A stretch of 64,000 nt of DNA from Corynebacterium argentoratense DSM 44202 (GCF_000590555.1 NC_022198.1:1792028-1856027), one strand, 5' to 3'; shown: positions 38,095-47,215, counted from the first letter of the stretch. The notes: generated by a model not told the origin, from the letters alone. A program made the numbers and translations.

Positions 38095-38538
38095 ATGCCG
38101 CACACGTCGATTCCCACTGATCTTCTCGAATCGCCCTCTTTCCAGCTTGAACGTTTGCGTCGGCGCACTCGTGATGAGGTCGAGGCATCGTTGGCTGAAT
38201 ACAAGACTTCAATCAGGGAGTACTGGGTGTTGACCAGTCTGGCTACGGGTAGTGCATCAAGCCAGACAGCGTTGAGCGCGATTTTGGGTGTGGATGCCTC
38301 CGATATGGTGCGACTGATTGACGGTTTAGAGACTAAAACGTGGGTAAAACGCGAGCGTGATCCCAAGGATCGTCGTCGGCAAATTGTTGCTTCAACGAAG
38401 AAGGGACGACAAGCGCAGAAAGAGCTAGCCGAGTTGGTGACTGCTGCGGAGGACCGAGCTCTAGACGAATCAACGTCGAAGCAATTGAAGCATTTGCGCA
38501 AGTTGGCTAAGGCGATTATTGCGGCTGAGGAAGACTAG
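38095..38538 (+). CDS. MarR-family transcriptional regulator
   Basis: A 147-aa winged-helix protein. REYWVLTSLATGSASSQTA leads into the recognition region LGVDASDMVRLIDGLETK, and the wing has the family signature RERDPKDRRRQIVASTKKG (D-x-R). The C-terminal helix forms the dimer interface. ATG 38095 with GGAG nine bases upstream. It is followed at once by a decayed adenylation-domain gene that it may once have controlled; no intact target remains beside it. Confidence 0.85.
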   Translation: MPHTSIPTDLLESPSFQLERLRRRTRDEVEASLAEYKTSIREYWVLTSLATGSASSQTALSAILGVDASDMVRLIDGLETKTWVKRERDPKDRRRQIVASTKKGRQAQKELAELVTAAEDRALDESTSKQLKHLRKLAKAIIAAEED

Positions 38539-38544
38539 GTGGTT

Positions 38545-39110
38545 ATGGCCGGGTCAGCTGTGTTGGGGTCTGTTGATTCGGCACCTGAAGCTCGCACACT
38601 TATTGATATATTGTGTGCGACAGCCACTGATTTTCCTGAGGCAGCGGCCTTGGACGATGGGGATGCCGAAGGGCGTTGCTGTGACGCACCGCGCAGCCGC
38701 CGCGTTCGTGGATGCTGAGGCGCGTTGGTTTTTGGCAGATGATCCGCAGCCTTTGGGGCCAGATGATCGAGTTCTGGCGGGTTTGTCTGTGGCGTTTGAT
38801 GCCTCATGCGAGGAGATGTGGTTGGCGTGGCGGCATGGTGGGTGTTTGGTGCCTGCGCCGCGGTCGTTGGTGTGGTCGGGGATTTCTCCGGTGCATTCTG
38901 TGCAGGCGTGGCGTGTGTGGTGTGTGGAGCGAGTGATGGATGATGCGCGGCGTCATTTGTTTCCGCCGTCCTCGGCTATGGTGCCTTCGAAGTTGTGGAC
39001 GGCGGTTAGCTTCTGGACGCGCTCGACTGTGACAGCGAGCGCAGGGTCAAGGGTGTTGGAAGGTATACGTTTTCCGCATCGTGTAGTTCGGATAAGGTGC
39101 TTCCAGTGTA
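38545..39110 (+). pseudogene. Remnant of a Pls-type NRPS/adenylation-domain gene
   Basis: Two pieces of one large gene remain. ATG 38545 gives the start of an NRPS-like protein (SAPEARTLIDILCATATDFP, then EAAALDDG). At about 38660 the frame changes and the text jumps to the core of an AMP-binding domain: MPKGVAVTHRAAAAFVDAE, LGPDDRVLAGLSVAFDASCE, EMWLAWRHGGCLVPAPRSLV. The missing middle and the frame change mean a large internal deletion fused at a short GGGG/GATG run. Beyond 38890 recognisable homology fades. The wording resembles Pls-type synthetases (poly-amino-acid or Pls/PosA family) common in actinobacteria. Non-functional. Confidence 0.75.
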
Positions 39111-39111
39111 G

Positions 39112-40008
39112 CTAGTCTGCGATTTGCTTGAGACCGCGGATCACGATTTTCGGGTCCGGCTGGCCGACGAGCTCGTGGTCTTTGCCGGTGTATTCGAACT
39201 TGGACAGCACATAGCGCATGGCGTTGATGCGTGCGCGCTTTTTGTCGTTGGACTTGATGGTCACCCAAGGGGACTCATCGGTGTCGGTGTAGCGGAACTG
39301 TTCTTCCTTGGCGCGGGTGTAGTCGTCCCACTTGTCGAGGGAGGCCAGGTCCATGGGGGAAAGCTTCCACTGGCGCACTGGGTCGACCTGGCGGATCGCG
39401 AAGCGGGTGCGTTGTTCTTTTCGTGTCACCGAGAACCAGAACTTGGTGAGGCTGATGTCTGAACCCATGATCATGTTTTCAAGCATCGGTACTTCGCGGA
39501 GGAATTCTGCGTGCTGGGATTCGGTGCAGAAACCCATGACGCGTTCCACACCAGAGCGGTTGTACCAGGAGCGGTCGAAGAAGACGATTTCGCCGGCTGC
39601 TGGGAAATGCTCGATGTAACGCTGGAAGTACCAAGAGGTGGATTCGCGCGGGGAGGGCTTTTCGAGCGCTACGGTGCGGGCACCACGGGGGTTGAGGTGC
39701 TCGTTGAAGCGCTTGATGGTGCCACCCTTGCCTGCTGCGTCACGGCCTTCGAAGAGGATGATGTGGCGCTGGCCGGTGTCTTTGGTCCAGTTTTGCCATT
39801 TGAGGAGCTCGATCTGCAGGGCGCGCTTGGTTTTTTCGTATTCTTCGCGGCTCATGCGTTCCTGGTAGGGATAGTTTTCCCGCCAGGTCTCGACTGGTTT
39901 TCCGGAGGGGGTGATGAGGACCGGATCGTCCTCGTCGGAATCGTCTACGATGTAGCCCTCGGTAGCGGCGAGGTCAACAACTGGGAGCTCCTCATGCGTA
40001 TCAGCCAT
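39112..40008 (-). CDS. ppk2: Polyphosphate kinase 2
   Basis: PPK2 (298 aa) transfers phosphate between polyphosphate and nucleoside diphosphates. The P-loop FEGRDAAGKGGTIKRF, Walker B-like EIVFFDRSWYNRSGVERVMG, and the lid residues around RQVDPVRQWKLSPMDLASLD are diagnostic. ATG 40008 (MADTHEELPV); the frame extends upstream without conserved sequence. It sits downstream of the porin operons as in C. glutamicum, where porA/porH lie between ppk2 and groEL2. Confidence 0.95.
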   Translation of the reverse strand: MADTHEELPVVDLAATEGYIVDDSDEDDPVLITPSGKPVETWRENYPYQERMSREEYEKTKRALQIELLKWQNWTKDTGQRHIILFEGRDAAGKGGTIKRFNEHLNPRGARTVALEKPSPRESTSWYFQRYIEHFPAAGEIVFFDRSWYNRSGVERVMGFCTESQHAEFLREVPMLENMIMGSDISLTKFWFSVTRKEQRTRFAIRQVDPVRQWKLSPMDLASLDKWDDYTRAKEEQFRYTDTDESPWVTIKSNDKKRARINAMRYVLSKFEYTGKDHELVGQPDPKIVIRGLKQIAD

Positions 40009-40072
40009 GCCTATAATTTTAGACCTCCGGCCCCCTAATGTCTCTTGTTTTCCCATACGGGGGTAAACAAGA

Positions 40073-40116
40073 AAACCCCGCGAGGTGTGCGTGAAGCACA
40101 CAGCGCGGGGTTTCAG
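40073..40116 (-). terminator. Terminator of porH-porA operon copy 1
   Basis: On the minus strand CCCCGCG...CGCGGGG closes a stem that also contains TGTGTGCTTCACGCACAC, followed by TTTTC. It ends the first porin operon and precedes ppk2. Confidence 0.85.
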
Positions 40117-40485
40117 TTTTCCAAGGATTAGAAGCCTCGGAAGGGCGTCAAATTACTTGACCAGACCGAGGAGGTCCTTGGAGCCCTCAGCAACCTTGCC
40201 GAAGGGAGCCAGGAAGTGAGCGATGTCAGCGAAGTTGACGGTCTTGAAGAAGTCGGTGCCACCCTCAACAGAGTAAGAGGTGAGCTTGGTGAGGAAGTCG
40301 ATGACTGCGTTCATGTGAAATCTCCTTTAAGAGAAAATAGAAAAGATTTGGGAGGCGATCCCCAGACCAATACTGTCAGGGATCAACAAGCGGCCAGCTG
40401 GGCCGCAGACTTAACTCTTACTTGGAAGAGAAGGTCTTGACAGCCATGCCAAGAGCCTTAACAGCCATGGGCAGGTTATCGACGA
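40077..40485. repeat. 409-bp direct repeat, copy 1 (porin operon)
   Basis: By eye identical to 40791-41199 at an offset of 714 bp. It spans the terminator, all of porA and the 3' half of porH. The first difference is at 40486 (C versus T). Confidence 0.95.
40153..40314 (-). CDS. porA: PorA-like mycomembrane channel peptide, copy 1
   Basis: A 53-aa amphipathic peptide (MNAVIDFLTKLTSYSVEGG, ending SKDLLGLVK) with no signal sequence, like corynebacterial PorA polypeptides that oligomerise with PorH into the cation channel of the outer mycomembrane and are O-mycoloylated on serine. ATG 40314 has AAAGGAGAT upstream. It is the downstream cistron of a porH-porA pair between groEL2 and ppk2. Identity is by size, context and partner rather than strict similarity. 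Confidence 0.7.
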   Translation of the reverse strand: MNAVIDFLTKLTSYSVEGGTDFFKTVNFADIAHFLAPFGKVAEGSKDLLGLVK

Positions 40486-40552
40486 CCTTGCCGAAGCCCT
40501 TGACGAAGGTAGCGAAGTCGCCGAGCTGGTCCTTGATGACAGAAAGATCCAT
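40418..40552 (-). CDS. porH: PorH-like mycomembrane channel peptide, copy 1
   Basis: A 44-aa peptide beginning MDLSVIKDQLGDFATFVKG, which resembles the MDLSLLKETLGNYETFGG start of C. glutamicum PorH. It should pair with PorA to form the heteromeric pore. ATG 40552 has AAGGAGATAC upstream. It precedes porA copy 1 by 103 bp on the same strand. It differs from copy 2 at four residues, all in the N-terminal half (8, 12, 22, 23). Confidence 0.75.
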   Translation of the reverse strand: MDLSVIKDQLGDFATFVKGFGKVVDNLPMAVKALGMAVKTFSSK

Positions 40553-40784
40553 GAGTATCTCCTTGGATAGTTGCGACACGCAGTGCCGGTGTCGCAGTGT
40601 GTACACACGCTTCATCCGAAGCGACGGTGAAAATGTTACAACATTGCCGAAATTCTTTCACCACAAATCGTTAATTACAGCGGCGCAACTTACACCCCCG
40701 TTGTCACCTTCCGGACTATTAGGCCAGTTCAAGACCTATAGCGCACCTACCCCCGTAGCCGGCCTTCATGACGAAGAACCCAAC
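40553..40784. other. Gap between the two porin operons
   Basis: The 230 bp between porH copy 1 and the terminator of copy 2 have no ORF I support. It must contain the promoter of operon copy 1. A short symmetric GCAGTGTGTACACACGC and an A/T-rich block (AAAATGTTACAACATTGCCG) are visible at 40590-40650. Confidence 0.4.
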
Positions 40785-40830
40785 AAAAAACCCGCGAGGT
40801 GTGCGTGAAGCACACAGCGCGGGGTTTCAG
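40785..40830 (-). terminator. Terminator of porH-porA operon copy 2
   Basis: Same stem as copy 1 (CCGCG...CGCGG with the inner TGTGTG/CACACA arms) at an offset of 714 bp, with a T-run on the minus strand. Confidence 0.85.
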
Positions 40831-41199
40831 TTTTCCAAGGATTAGAAGCCTCGGAAGGGCGTCAAATTACTTGACCAGACCGAGGAGGTCCTTGGAGCCC
40901 TCAGCAACCTTGCCGAAGGGAGCCAGGAAGTGAGCGATGTCAGCGAAGTTGACGGTCTTGAAGAAGTCGGTGCCACCCTCAACAGAGTAAGAGGTGAGCT
41001 TGGTGAGGAAGTCGATGACTGCGTTCATGTGAAATCTCCTTTAAGAGAAAATAGAAAAGATTTGGGAGGCGATCCCCAGACCAATACTGTCAGGGATCAA
41101 CAAGCGGCCAGCTGGGCCGCAGACTTAACTCTTACTTGGAAGAGAAGGTCTTGACAGCCATGCCAAGAGCCTTAACAGCCATGGGCAGGTTATCGACGA
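40791..41199. repeat. 409-bp direct repeat, copy 2 (porin operon)
   Basis: Second copy of the 40077-40485 repeat, identical by eye. Upstream of 41199 the two copies diverge through the 5' half of porH and its leader. Confidence 0.95.
40867..41028 (-). CDS. porA: PorA-like mycomembrane channel peptide, copy 2
   Basis: Encodes the same 53-aa peptide as copy 1, with identical DNA including ribosome site and terminator. Adjacent to its own PorH partner. The identity implies recent duplication or ongoing gene conversion; both copies look intact. Confidence 0.7.
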   Translation of the reverse strand: MNAVIDFLTKLTSYSVEGGTDFFKTVNFADIAHFLAPFGKVAEGSKDLLGLVK

Positions 41200-41266
41200 T
41201 GTCGCCGAAGCCCTTGACGAAGGTAGCGAAGTTGCCGAGCTGTTCCTTGATAACGGAAAGATCCAT
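41132..41266 (-). CDS. porH: PorH-like mycomembrane channel peptide, copy 2
   Basis: A 44-aa peptide, MDLSVIKEQLGNFATFVKGF then GDIVDNLPM, four residues different from copy 1 (D8E, D12N, K22D, V23I). The C-terminal half is identical in protein and DNA. ATG 41266 with AGGAGAC upstream. The net charge change at residue 22 (Lys to Asp) could alter pore selectivity or pairing. Confidence 0.75.
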   Translation of the reverse strand: MDLSVIKEQLGNFATFVKGFGDIVDNLPMAVKALGMAVKTFSSK

Positions 41267-41397
41267 GTAAGTCTCCTAAAGACGGTGCCAGCCATTGCCG
41301 GCGCAAATGTGAAAATGCTGGCGCCTCTTAACGCCACCCTTATTAAAACACCCGAGGGGCGCAAATGCCAGCGCATTCCATTTAGTCCCCTATTCGG

Positions 41398-41443
41398 GGT
41401 AAACCCCCGCCACCGAGGGAAATAAATCCCAAGGTGACGGGGG
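41398..41443 (-). terminator. Terminator downstream of groEL
   Basis: CCCCCGTCACC pairs with GGTGGCGGGGG on the minus strand (41404-41414 with 41433-41443, one G-T pair), followed by TTTACC. Confidence 0.75.
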
Positions 41444-41466
41444 CTCTGAGTTAGCAGTAATGCAGC

Positions 41467-43146
<1,680 letters not shown>

Positions 43147-43274
43147 TCAGCCACTGGACACCTCAGCGATAAGCCCGCGACGGCCACGACACCCCATCTA
43201 TAGGGCGCCGAACCCACCGAAGTTTCCAAGCCACCCGCAGCGCCCGACCTCTCCCGGTATCACCCTGGAAAAAT

Positions 43275-43301
43275 CTGGCACTTGAAGTAGCTAAGTGCTA
43301 A
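43275..43301 (-). promoter_or_regulatory. CIRCE-like operator, proximal copy
   Basis: CTGGCACTT - 9 nt - AAGTGCTAA. The right arm nearly matches the CIRCE consensus GAGTGCTAA (first base A); the left arm has two deviations. Spacing is the canonical 9 nt. Upstream of groEL. Confidence 0.65.
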
Positions 43302-43309
43302 AGCCATTT

Positions 43310-43336
43310 CTAGCACTCGATACCACCGAGTGCAAT
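43310..43336 (-). promoter_or_regulatory. CIRCE operator, distal copy
   Basis: CTAGCACTC - 9 nt - GAGTGCAAT, matching the consensus TTAGCACTC-N9-GAGTGCTAA at 16 of 18 arm positions. HrcA binding site upstream of groEL; eight bases separate it from the proximal copy. Confidence 0.85.
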
Positions 43337-43405
43337 AAAACCCGCCACCGTGGGCACGATGTTCGCCCACAGCCGACGAGTCATACAACCAGCAGGGAAA
43401 GCCGG

Positions 43406-43549
43406 CTAATTCGCAGCAGGTTGCGCAGGTGCTTCAGCCAGAGCTTCCGCAGGCATTCTTTCACTGAGGGACACCTTCAACTGATCCATCATGCAGGCAA
43501 CGGTTTTGGTGCCTGAACGCCCGTAACCGATGATCAACGCCCTACGCAT
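43406..43549 (-). CDS. Small unrecognised protein (47 aa)
   Basis: ATG 43549 is preceded by GCAGGAGGGCAAC, a near-perfect ribosome site, and opens a 47-codon frame starting MRRALIIGYGRSGTKTVACM and ending AEAPAQPAAN. The start looks like a glycine-rich nucleotide-binding strand-turn (IIGYGRSGT), too short to be an enzyme. It could be the surviving 5' end of a longer gene or a genuine small protein. It lies upstream of groEL beyond the CIRCE sites, same strand. Confidence 0.45.
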   Translation of the reverse strand: MRRALIIGYGRSGTKTVACMMDQLKVSLSERMPAEALAEAPAQPAAN

Positions 43550-43734
43550 GTTGCCCTCCTGCAGTCATCACTATCACCAGCGCCTGTAGACAGCGGCCTG
43601 CTGCTTTCACTTTTCACCCTCACTTTAAAACGCAAATCTGCAGCACGTTCTGAAAACTACCCCTTTCAACCCCAATCATGCCTGCTAGCAGCACCCCTGC
43701 GGTTCCCCGTCGGGCCTCACTACACTGGGATGGC

Positions 43735-45102
43735 ATGAGCGAAACCACCATCAATCCTGAACTCAACGATCAAGCAGCACGCATCCGCGACGTCATCAAT
43801 GGACAGCGGGACCACATCAAACAACAACTCACCGAACTGGTCTCCTACAACTCCGTCCACAACGAGCCCAGTTGCGAACAAGACTGCGCAGCAGCAGGCG
43901 CGTGGGTGAAGTCCGCGATGACTGAAGTCGGGCTCGACGTCCGCGAAGAAAAAACCGCTGACGGATCCCTGGCATACATCGGCACCAAGCATGTCAGCGA
44001 CACTGCCCCCACGGTCCTGCTGTACTGCCACTACGACGTGGTTCCCGCCGGCAACCCCGACCTGTGGGTCTCCGGTGCTTTCGAGCTGACCGAACGCGAC
44101 GGCCGCTGGTACGGCCGCGGCACCGCCGATTGCAAGGGCAACGTGGTCATGCACTTCGCTGCTCTGCGTGCGGCGGAGGAGCTCGGCGGGGCGAAGTGCA
44201 ACATCACCATGCTGGTGGAGGGCTCCGAGGAGCGGGGCGGCGAAGGCCTCGATGATCTGATCAAGCGCCACCCCGAGCTGTTCGAGGCAGACACCATCAT
44301 CATCGCCGATACTGGCAACGTTGCGGTGGGCGTCCCAACAATTACGACGTCGCTTCGTGGCGGTGCGCAGGTTGTCGTCACGGTGGACACGCTGCGCACC
44401 CAGGTTCACTCCGGTGGTTTCGGCGGCCCCGCACCCGACGCAACCTTTGCACTGATGCGCATTATTAATAGCCTTCGTGATGAGTCAGGGGCGGTCACCA
44501 TCGACGGAGTGGACTGCACCCGCCAGTGGGAGGGCGTGGGTTATGACGCCGAGACCTTCCGCAGCGACGCAGGCATCCTCGACGGTGTCGACATCCTCGG
44601 TGACAGCACCCAGATTGCCTCGCAGTTGTGGGCACGGCCGGCCATCAGCGTCACTGGTTTCAGCTCCACCCCGGTGGCTCATGCTGTTAATGCTGTTCCG
44701 AACACCGCCCAAGCAAAGTTGAACCTGCGCATCCCTGCCGGGCTGGACTCCCACGACGTTGTCGCCAAGCTTGAGGCGCATCTGCGTGCGCATGCTCCTT
44801 GGGGTGTGAAGGTCGACATCGAGGTAAGTGACGTCAATCAACCCTTCCAGGGCAACACGGGCCGGACGCTAGTCAGCGATTGCCTCGGCGCTGCCTATGG
44901 CAAGGATGTTGAGTTCTGTGGCACCGGTGGGTCGATCCCGCTGTGCACCGCTTTACAGGAGGCTTACCCGGATGCGGAGATCGTGCTCTACGGCGTGGAG
45001 GAACCATTGTGCACCATCCACTCACCCAATGAGTCCGTTGATCCGACCGAGATCGAGGCGATCGCTACAGCGGAGGCTCTGTACTTGCTCAACCGCTCTT
45101 AA
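43735..45102 (+). CDS. M20 family metallopeptidase (dipeptidase)
   Basis: A 455-aa dinuclear zinc peptidase. Metal-ligand motifs in order: LLYCHYDVVPAG (His, Asp), RGTADCKGNVVMHF (bridging Asp), VEGSEERGGEG (catalytic Glu), and TIHSPNESVD with the last His near the C-terminus. A central dimerisation (lid) domain runs from about residue 215 to 350. Of the dipeptidase type that hydrolyses dipeptides in the cytoplasm. ATG 43735 (MSETTINPEL) is favoured over an upstream start at 43678. Confidence 0.9.
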   Translation: MSETTINPELNDQAARIRDVINGQRDHIKQQLTELVSYNSVHNEPSCEQDCAAAGAWVKSAMTEVGLDVREEKTADGSLAYIGTKHVSDTAPTVLLYCHYDVVPAGNPDLWVSGAFELTERDGRWYGRGTADCKGNVVMHFAALRAAEELGGAKCNITMLVEGSEERGGEGLDDLIKRHPELFEADTIIIADTGNVAVGVPTITTSLRGGAQVVVTVDTLRTQVHSGGFGGPAPDATFALMRIINSLRDESGAVTIDGVDCTRQWEGVGYDAETFRSDAGILDGVDILGDSTQIASQLWARPAISVTGFSSTPVAHAVNAVPNTAQAKLNLRIPAGLDSHDVVAKLEAHLRAHAPWGVKVDIEVSDVNQPFQGNTGRTLVSDCLGAAYGKDVEFCGTGGSIPLCTALQEAYPDAEIVLYGVEEPLCTIHSPNESVDPTEIEAIATAEALYLLNRS

Positions 45103-45199
45103 GGCTACAGCCACACAGCGTATTAAGCAATTCTAAAGCTAATTAACACCCCCTTCATTATTGTTGAACAACCCTGGCGTGCTGCAGAAATGCGGCAGC

Positions 45200-45219
45200 G
45201 GGGGTCTTCTTTTACCCCC
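45200..45219 (+). other. Small hairpin before the short ORFs
   Basis: GGGGGT (45200-45205) pairs with ACCCCC (45214-45219) around CTTCTTTT, ending one base before the ATG at 45220. It could act as a transcript start structure, weak terminator or translational control element. Confidence 0.45.
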
Positions 45220-45249
45220 ATGTGCCGGTGCACTACTTGCACATATTAG
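45220..45249 (+). CDS. Possible 9-residue leader peptide with three cysteines
   Basis: ATG TGC CGG TGC ACT ACT TGC ACA TAT TAG encodes MCRCTTCTY. Its TAG overlaps the GTG of the next small frame by one base (TAGTG), a typical translational-coupling arrangement. Cys-rich leader peptides are known in actinobacteria to sense cysteine supply by attenuation. There is no clear ribosome site, so this is suggestive only. Confidence 0.3.
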   Translation: MCRCTTCTY

Positions 45250-45443
45250 TGAGCACCATTACATTGGTCGTCATGACTTTCGCACTGAACGCTTCCGGCA
45301 TTGCAGCCCCCGCAGCGGGCTCCAATGCCGTTCAGGCCATTCAGTGCCCCCTTAAAGCGATTAAGGCCCCTGTAGCCCTAGCCGCCCTAGCCGCAGTAGC
45401 GGAGCTACGAGTGCTCAAGGCCATGTGCCCCGGTGAGGTTTAA
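45249..45443 (+). CDS. Small alanine-rich secreted or membrane peptide
   Basis: A 64-aa frame, VSTITLVVMTFALNASGIAA at the N-terminus (signal-peptide-like), then a hydrophobic helix flanked by two cysteines (IQCPLKAIKAP...LKAMCPGEV). GTG 45249 is coupled to the leader frame; GTG 45222 is an alternative longer start and an internal ATG begins MTFALNAS. No ribosome site stands out and no family is recognised. It ends in a hairpin before the LeuA-domain gene. Confidence 0.4.
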   Translation: MSTITLVVMTFALNASGIAAPAAGSNAVQAIQCPLKAIKAPVALAALAAVAELRVLKAMCPGEV

Positions 45444-45464
45444 AGACTGACTCCTCACACGGGG
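45428..45464 (+). other. Hairpin between the small ORF and the LeuA-domain gene
   Basis: CCCCGGTGAGG (45428-45438) pairs with CCTCACACGGGG (45453-45464), one bulge, 14-nt loop containing the TAA of the preceding frame. No T-run follows, so it is more likely an RNA-stability or attenuation structure than a plain terminator. Confidence 0.5.
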
Positions 45465-45540
45465 AATGGCCGTTAATCACCCAGGCAGCCCGAGTCAGTC
45501 ACACTCACCAAAACCAAGACTCGCTTTAAGGACACTCCCC

Positions 45541-46074
45541 GTGAATACCTCAACCATCACCCGCACCCACACCACCCACACCACCTTCACCTCCACCCTG
45601 GGCACCACTACTCAGCCCACCCACTCACCCCAACCCTGCACCCGCAGCGAAGAATCCGACCCCTTCTTTGAACGCTTCGGCCAACAACTGCCCCGCGGTC
45701 TGCGCGAAGAAGCACAGGGCATGAGCTGGCAGGAGTTCATCGGCACCTACGGCCGCATCGACACCCACCACATCCGACACCTCTCCCAAGAAAAGATCGG
45801 CCTGGGCACCTTCCGCTTTGAAGCTGACATCGACGGCACCCACCGCGAAATCGTCGCCACCGGCCCGATCAACGCATGCACCAACCTGCTGTCCGACATG
45901 GGTCGACGCATCGAGATCCTGAACTTCCACCAGTACCGCGTCTTCGAAGGCACCGTCACCTTCATCCGCGCAACCAACAATCGCGAAACCTGCTGGGCTG
46001 TCGGTTTTGGCCCAAGCCAGGAACTGTCTGCAGCATCCGTCATGAGCGCTGCTAGCTGCCGACTCTACGGCTAG
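45541..46074 (+). CDS. Free-standing LeuA regulatory (LeuA_dimer)-type domain protein
   Basis: A 177-aa protein. The first 45 residues are Thr/Ser/His-rich and low complexity. From about residue 60 (FGQQLPRGLREEAQGMSWQE) it resembles the C-terminus of 2-isopropylmalate synthase: FRFEADIDGTHREIVATGPI, NACTNLLSDMGRRIEILNFH, and WAVGFGPSQELSAASVMSAA, i.e. the allosteric leucine-binding domain without the catalytic TIM barrel. GTG 45541 has TAAGGA upstream. Possibly a leucine sensor or a partner of LeuA. Its stop overlaps that of the converging ligase gene (CTAG). Confidence 0.7.
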   Translation: MNTSTITRTHTTHTTFTSTLGTTTQPTHSPQPCTRSEESDPFFERFGQQLPRGLREEAQGMSWQEFIGTYGRIDTHHIRHLSQEKIGLGTFRFEADIDGTHREIVATGPINACTNLLSDMGRRIEILNFHQYRVFEGTVTFIRATNNRETCWAVGFGPSQELSAASVMSAASCRLYG

Positions 46075-47213
46075 CAGCTGGCGCGCAGCACCTGGGAGGT
46101 GTCCAGGACGGCAGCCTTCCAGGAATCAGCACGACGTTGAGCAACATAGCCGGGCTCAATAGACAACACGCGTTCTAAAGCCTGCGCACACCCGAGCTCA
46201 TTGGCTACTGGCCGCAGCATCTCAACGAGCGCGGTGAGATCCTCGCGCACATCGACCTCACGCACGTCACGGTCCGCAATCACGAGTGCATCCAAACCAT
46301 AGCGAGCAGCACGCCACTTGTTTTCTGCATTATGCCAATGGGGCAGGCTGGGCAGCACACCAAAAAGTTCCTCATCGCTGACATCCGGCCCGTGGGCGTC
46401 GATGTACTCACCCAGCCGCTTGTCGTAAAACACAACCAGAGCGTGAATGAGTGCCGCAATCGACTCGACGTCATCAAGCGACGCAGGAGCATCACACACA
46501 CGGACCTCGACCGTGCCATATTCCACCGCGGGACGAATATCGAAATGCATCGACCCCGTATGACTAGTCACGCCAGAGCGCCCCTGCTGCTCCATATAGT
46601 CCTCGTACTCCGCCCAGGAGCGAAAGGTATAGGGTATATCGGCGGTCGGCAACTGCTGGTACAACATCGTACGATTCGACGCATAGCCAGTATCCACACC
46701 ATTCCATGCCGGACTACTAGCGGACAGCGCCAGAAGGTGCGGAAACTTCACCATCAGCGCGTTAATAATCGGCCACACCCGGCGCTGCTCACTCACACCC
46801 ACATGGACGTGCAGGCCCCAAATAAGCATCTGCCGGCCCCAAAACTGCGTGCGCTCAATGATCTCCGAATACGTGCCCTTGTCGGAGACTTCTTGGTCCT
46901 CCCACTGGGCAAAAGGATGGCTACCAGCACTCCACACGGCAAGGCCCTCGCCCTCAGCGGCCTCAGCCACCGCGCGAACACCGCCACGGATCTGCTTCAT
47001 AGCCTGCGGGATCGTGTCGCACACACCGGTGACGACCTCAACGGTGTTGGCCAAAAACTCGCGTTCCAGGCGGGGCACTTCTGCTTCACATTTAGCCAAC
47101 ATCGGTGACGCCGCGTCAATCACCGCCTGCGCACGATTGACTAACTGTCCCTCGGAGTCAATCAACGCAAGTTCGTATTCAATACCCACAGTGGGACCCG
47201 AGCCAGGAAACAT
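46071..47213 (-). CDS. Glutamate--cysteine ligase family 2 (YbdK-type) protein
   Basis: A 380-aa carboxylate-amine ligase (GCS2). Family marks: TVGIEYELALID at the N-terminus (metal-binding Glu), FLANTVEVVTGVC, GSHPFAQW, WGLHVHVGV (active-site His), and TGSMHFDIRPAVEYGTVEVRVCD. ATG 47213 follows the LytR_C stop by two bases. The order with LytR_C, DUF3263 and def matches M. tuberculosis Rv0433-Rv0429c. Substrates are uncertain: YbdK proteins have weak gamma-glutamylcysteine activity in vitro. Confidence 0.88.
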   Translation of the reverse strand: MFPGSGPTVGIEYELALIDSEGQLVNRAQAVIDAASPMLAKCEAEVPRLEREFLANTVEVVTGVCDTIPQAMKQIRGGVRAVAEAAEGEGLAVWSAGSHPFAQWEDQEVSDKGTYSEIIERTQFWGRQMLIWGLHVHVGVSEQRRVWPIINALMVKFPHLLALSASSPAWNGVDTGYASNRTMLYQQLPTADIPYTFRSWAEYEDYMEQQGRSGVTSHTGSMHFDIRPAVEYGTVEVRVCDAPASLDDVESIAALIHALVVFYDKRLGEYIDAHGPDVSDEELFGVLPSLPHWHNAENKWRAARYGLDALVIADRDVREVDVREDLTALVEMLRPVANELGCAQALERVLSIEPGYVAQRRADSWKAAVLDTSQVLRASC

Positions 47214-47215
47214 TT

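Noticed and set aside
40216..40440. Identical 74-codon plus-strand frames opposite both porin operons
   Set aside because: They are antisense to porA and span its leader; the minus-strand peptides have good ribosome sites and the expected porin context.
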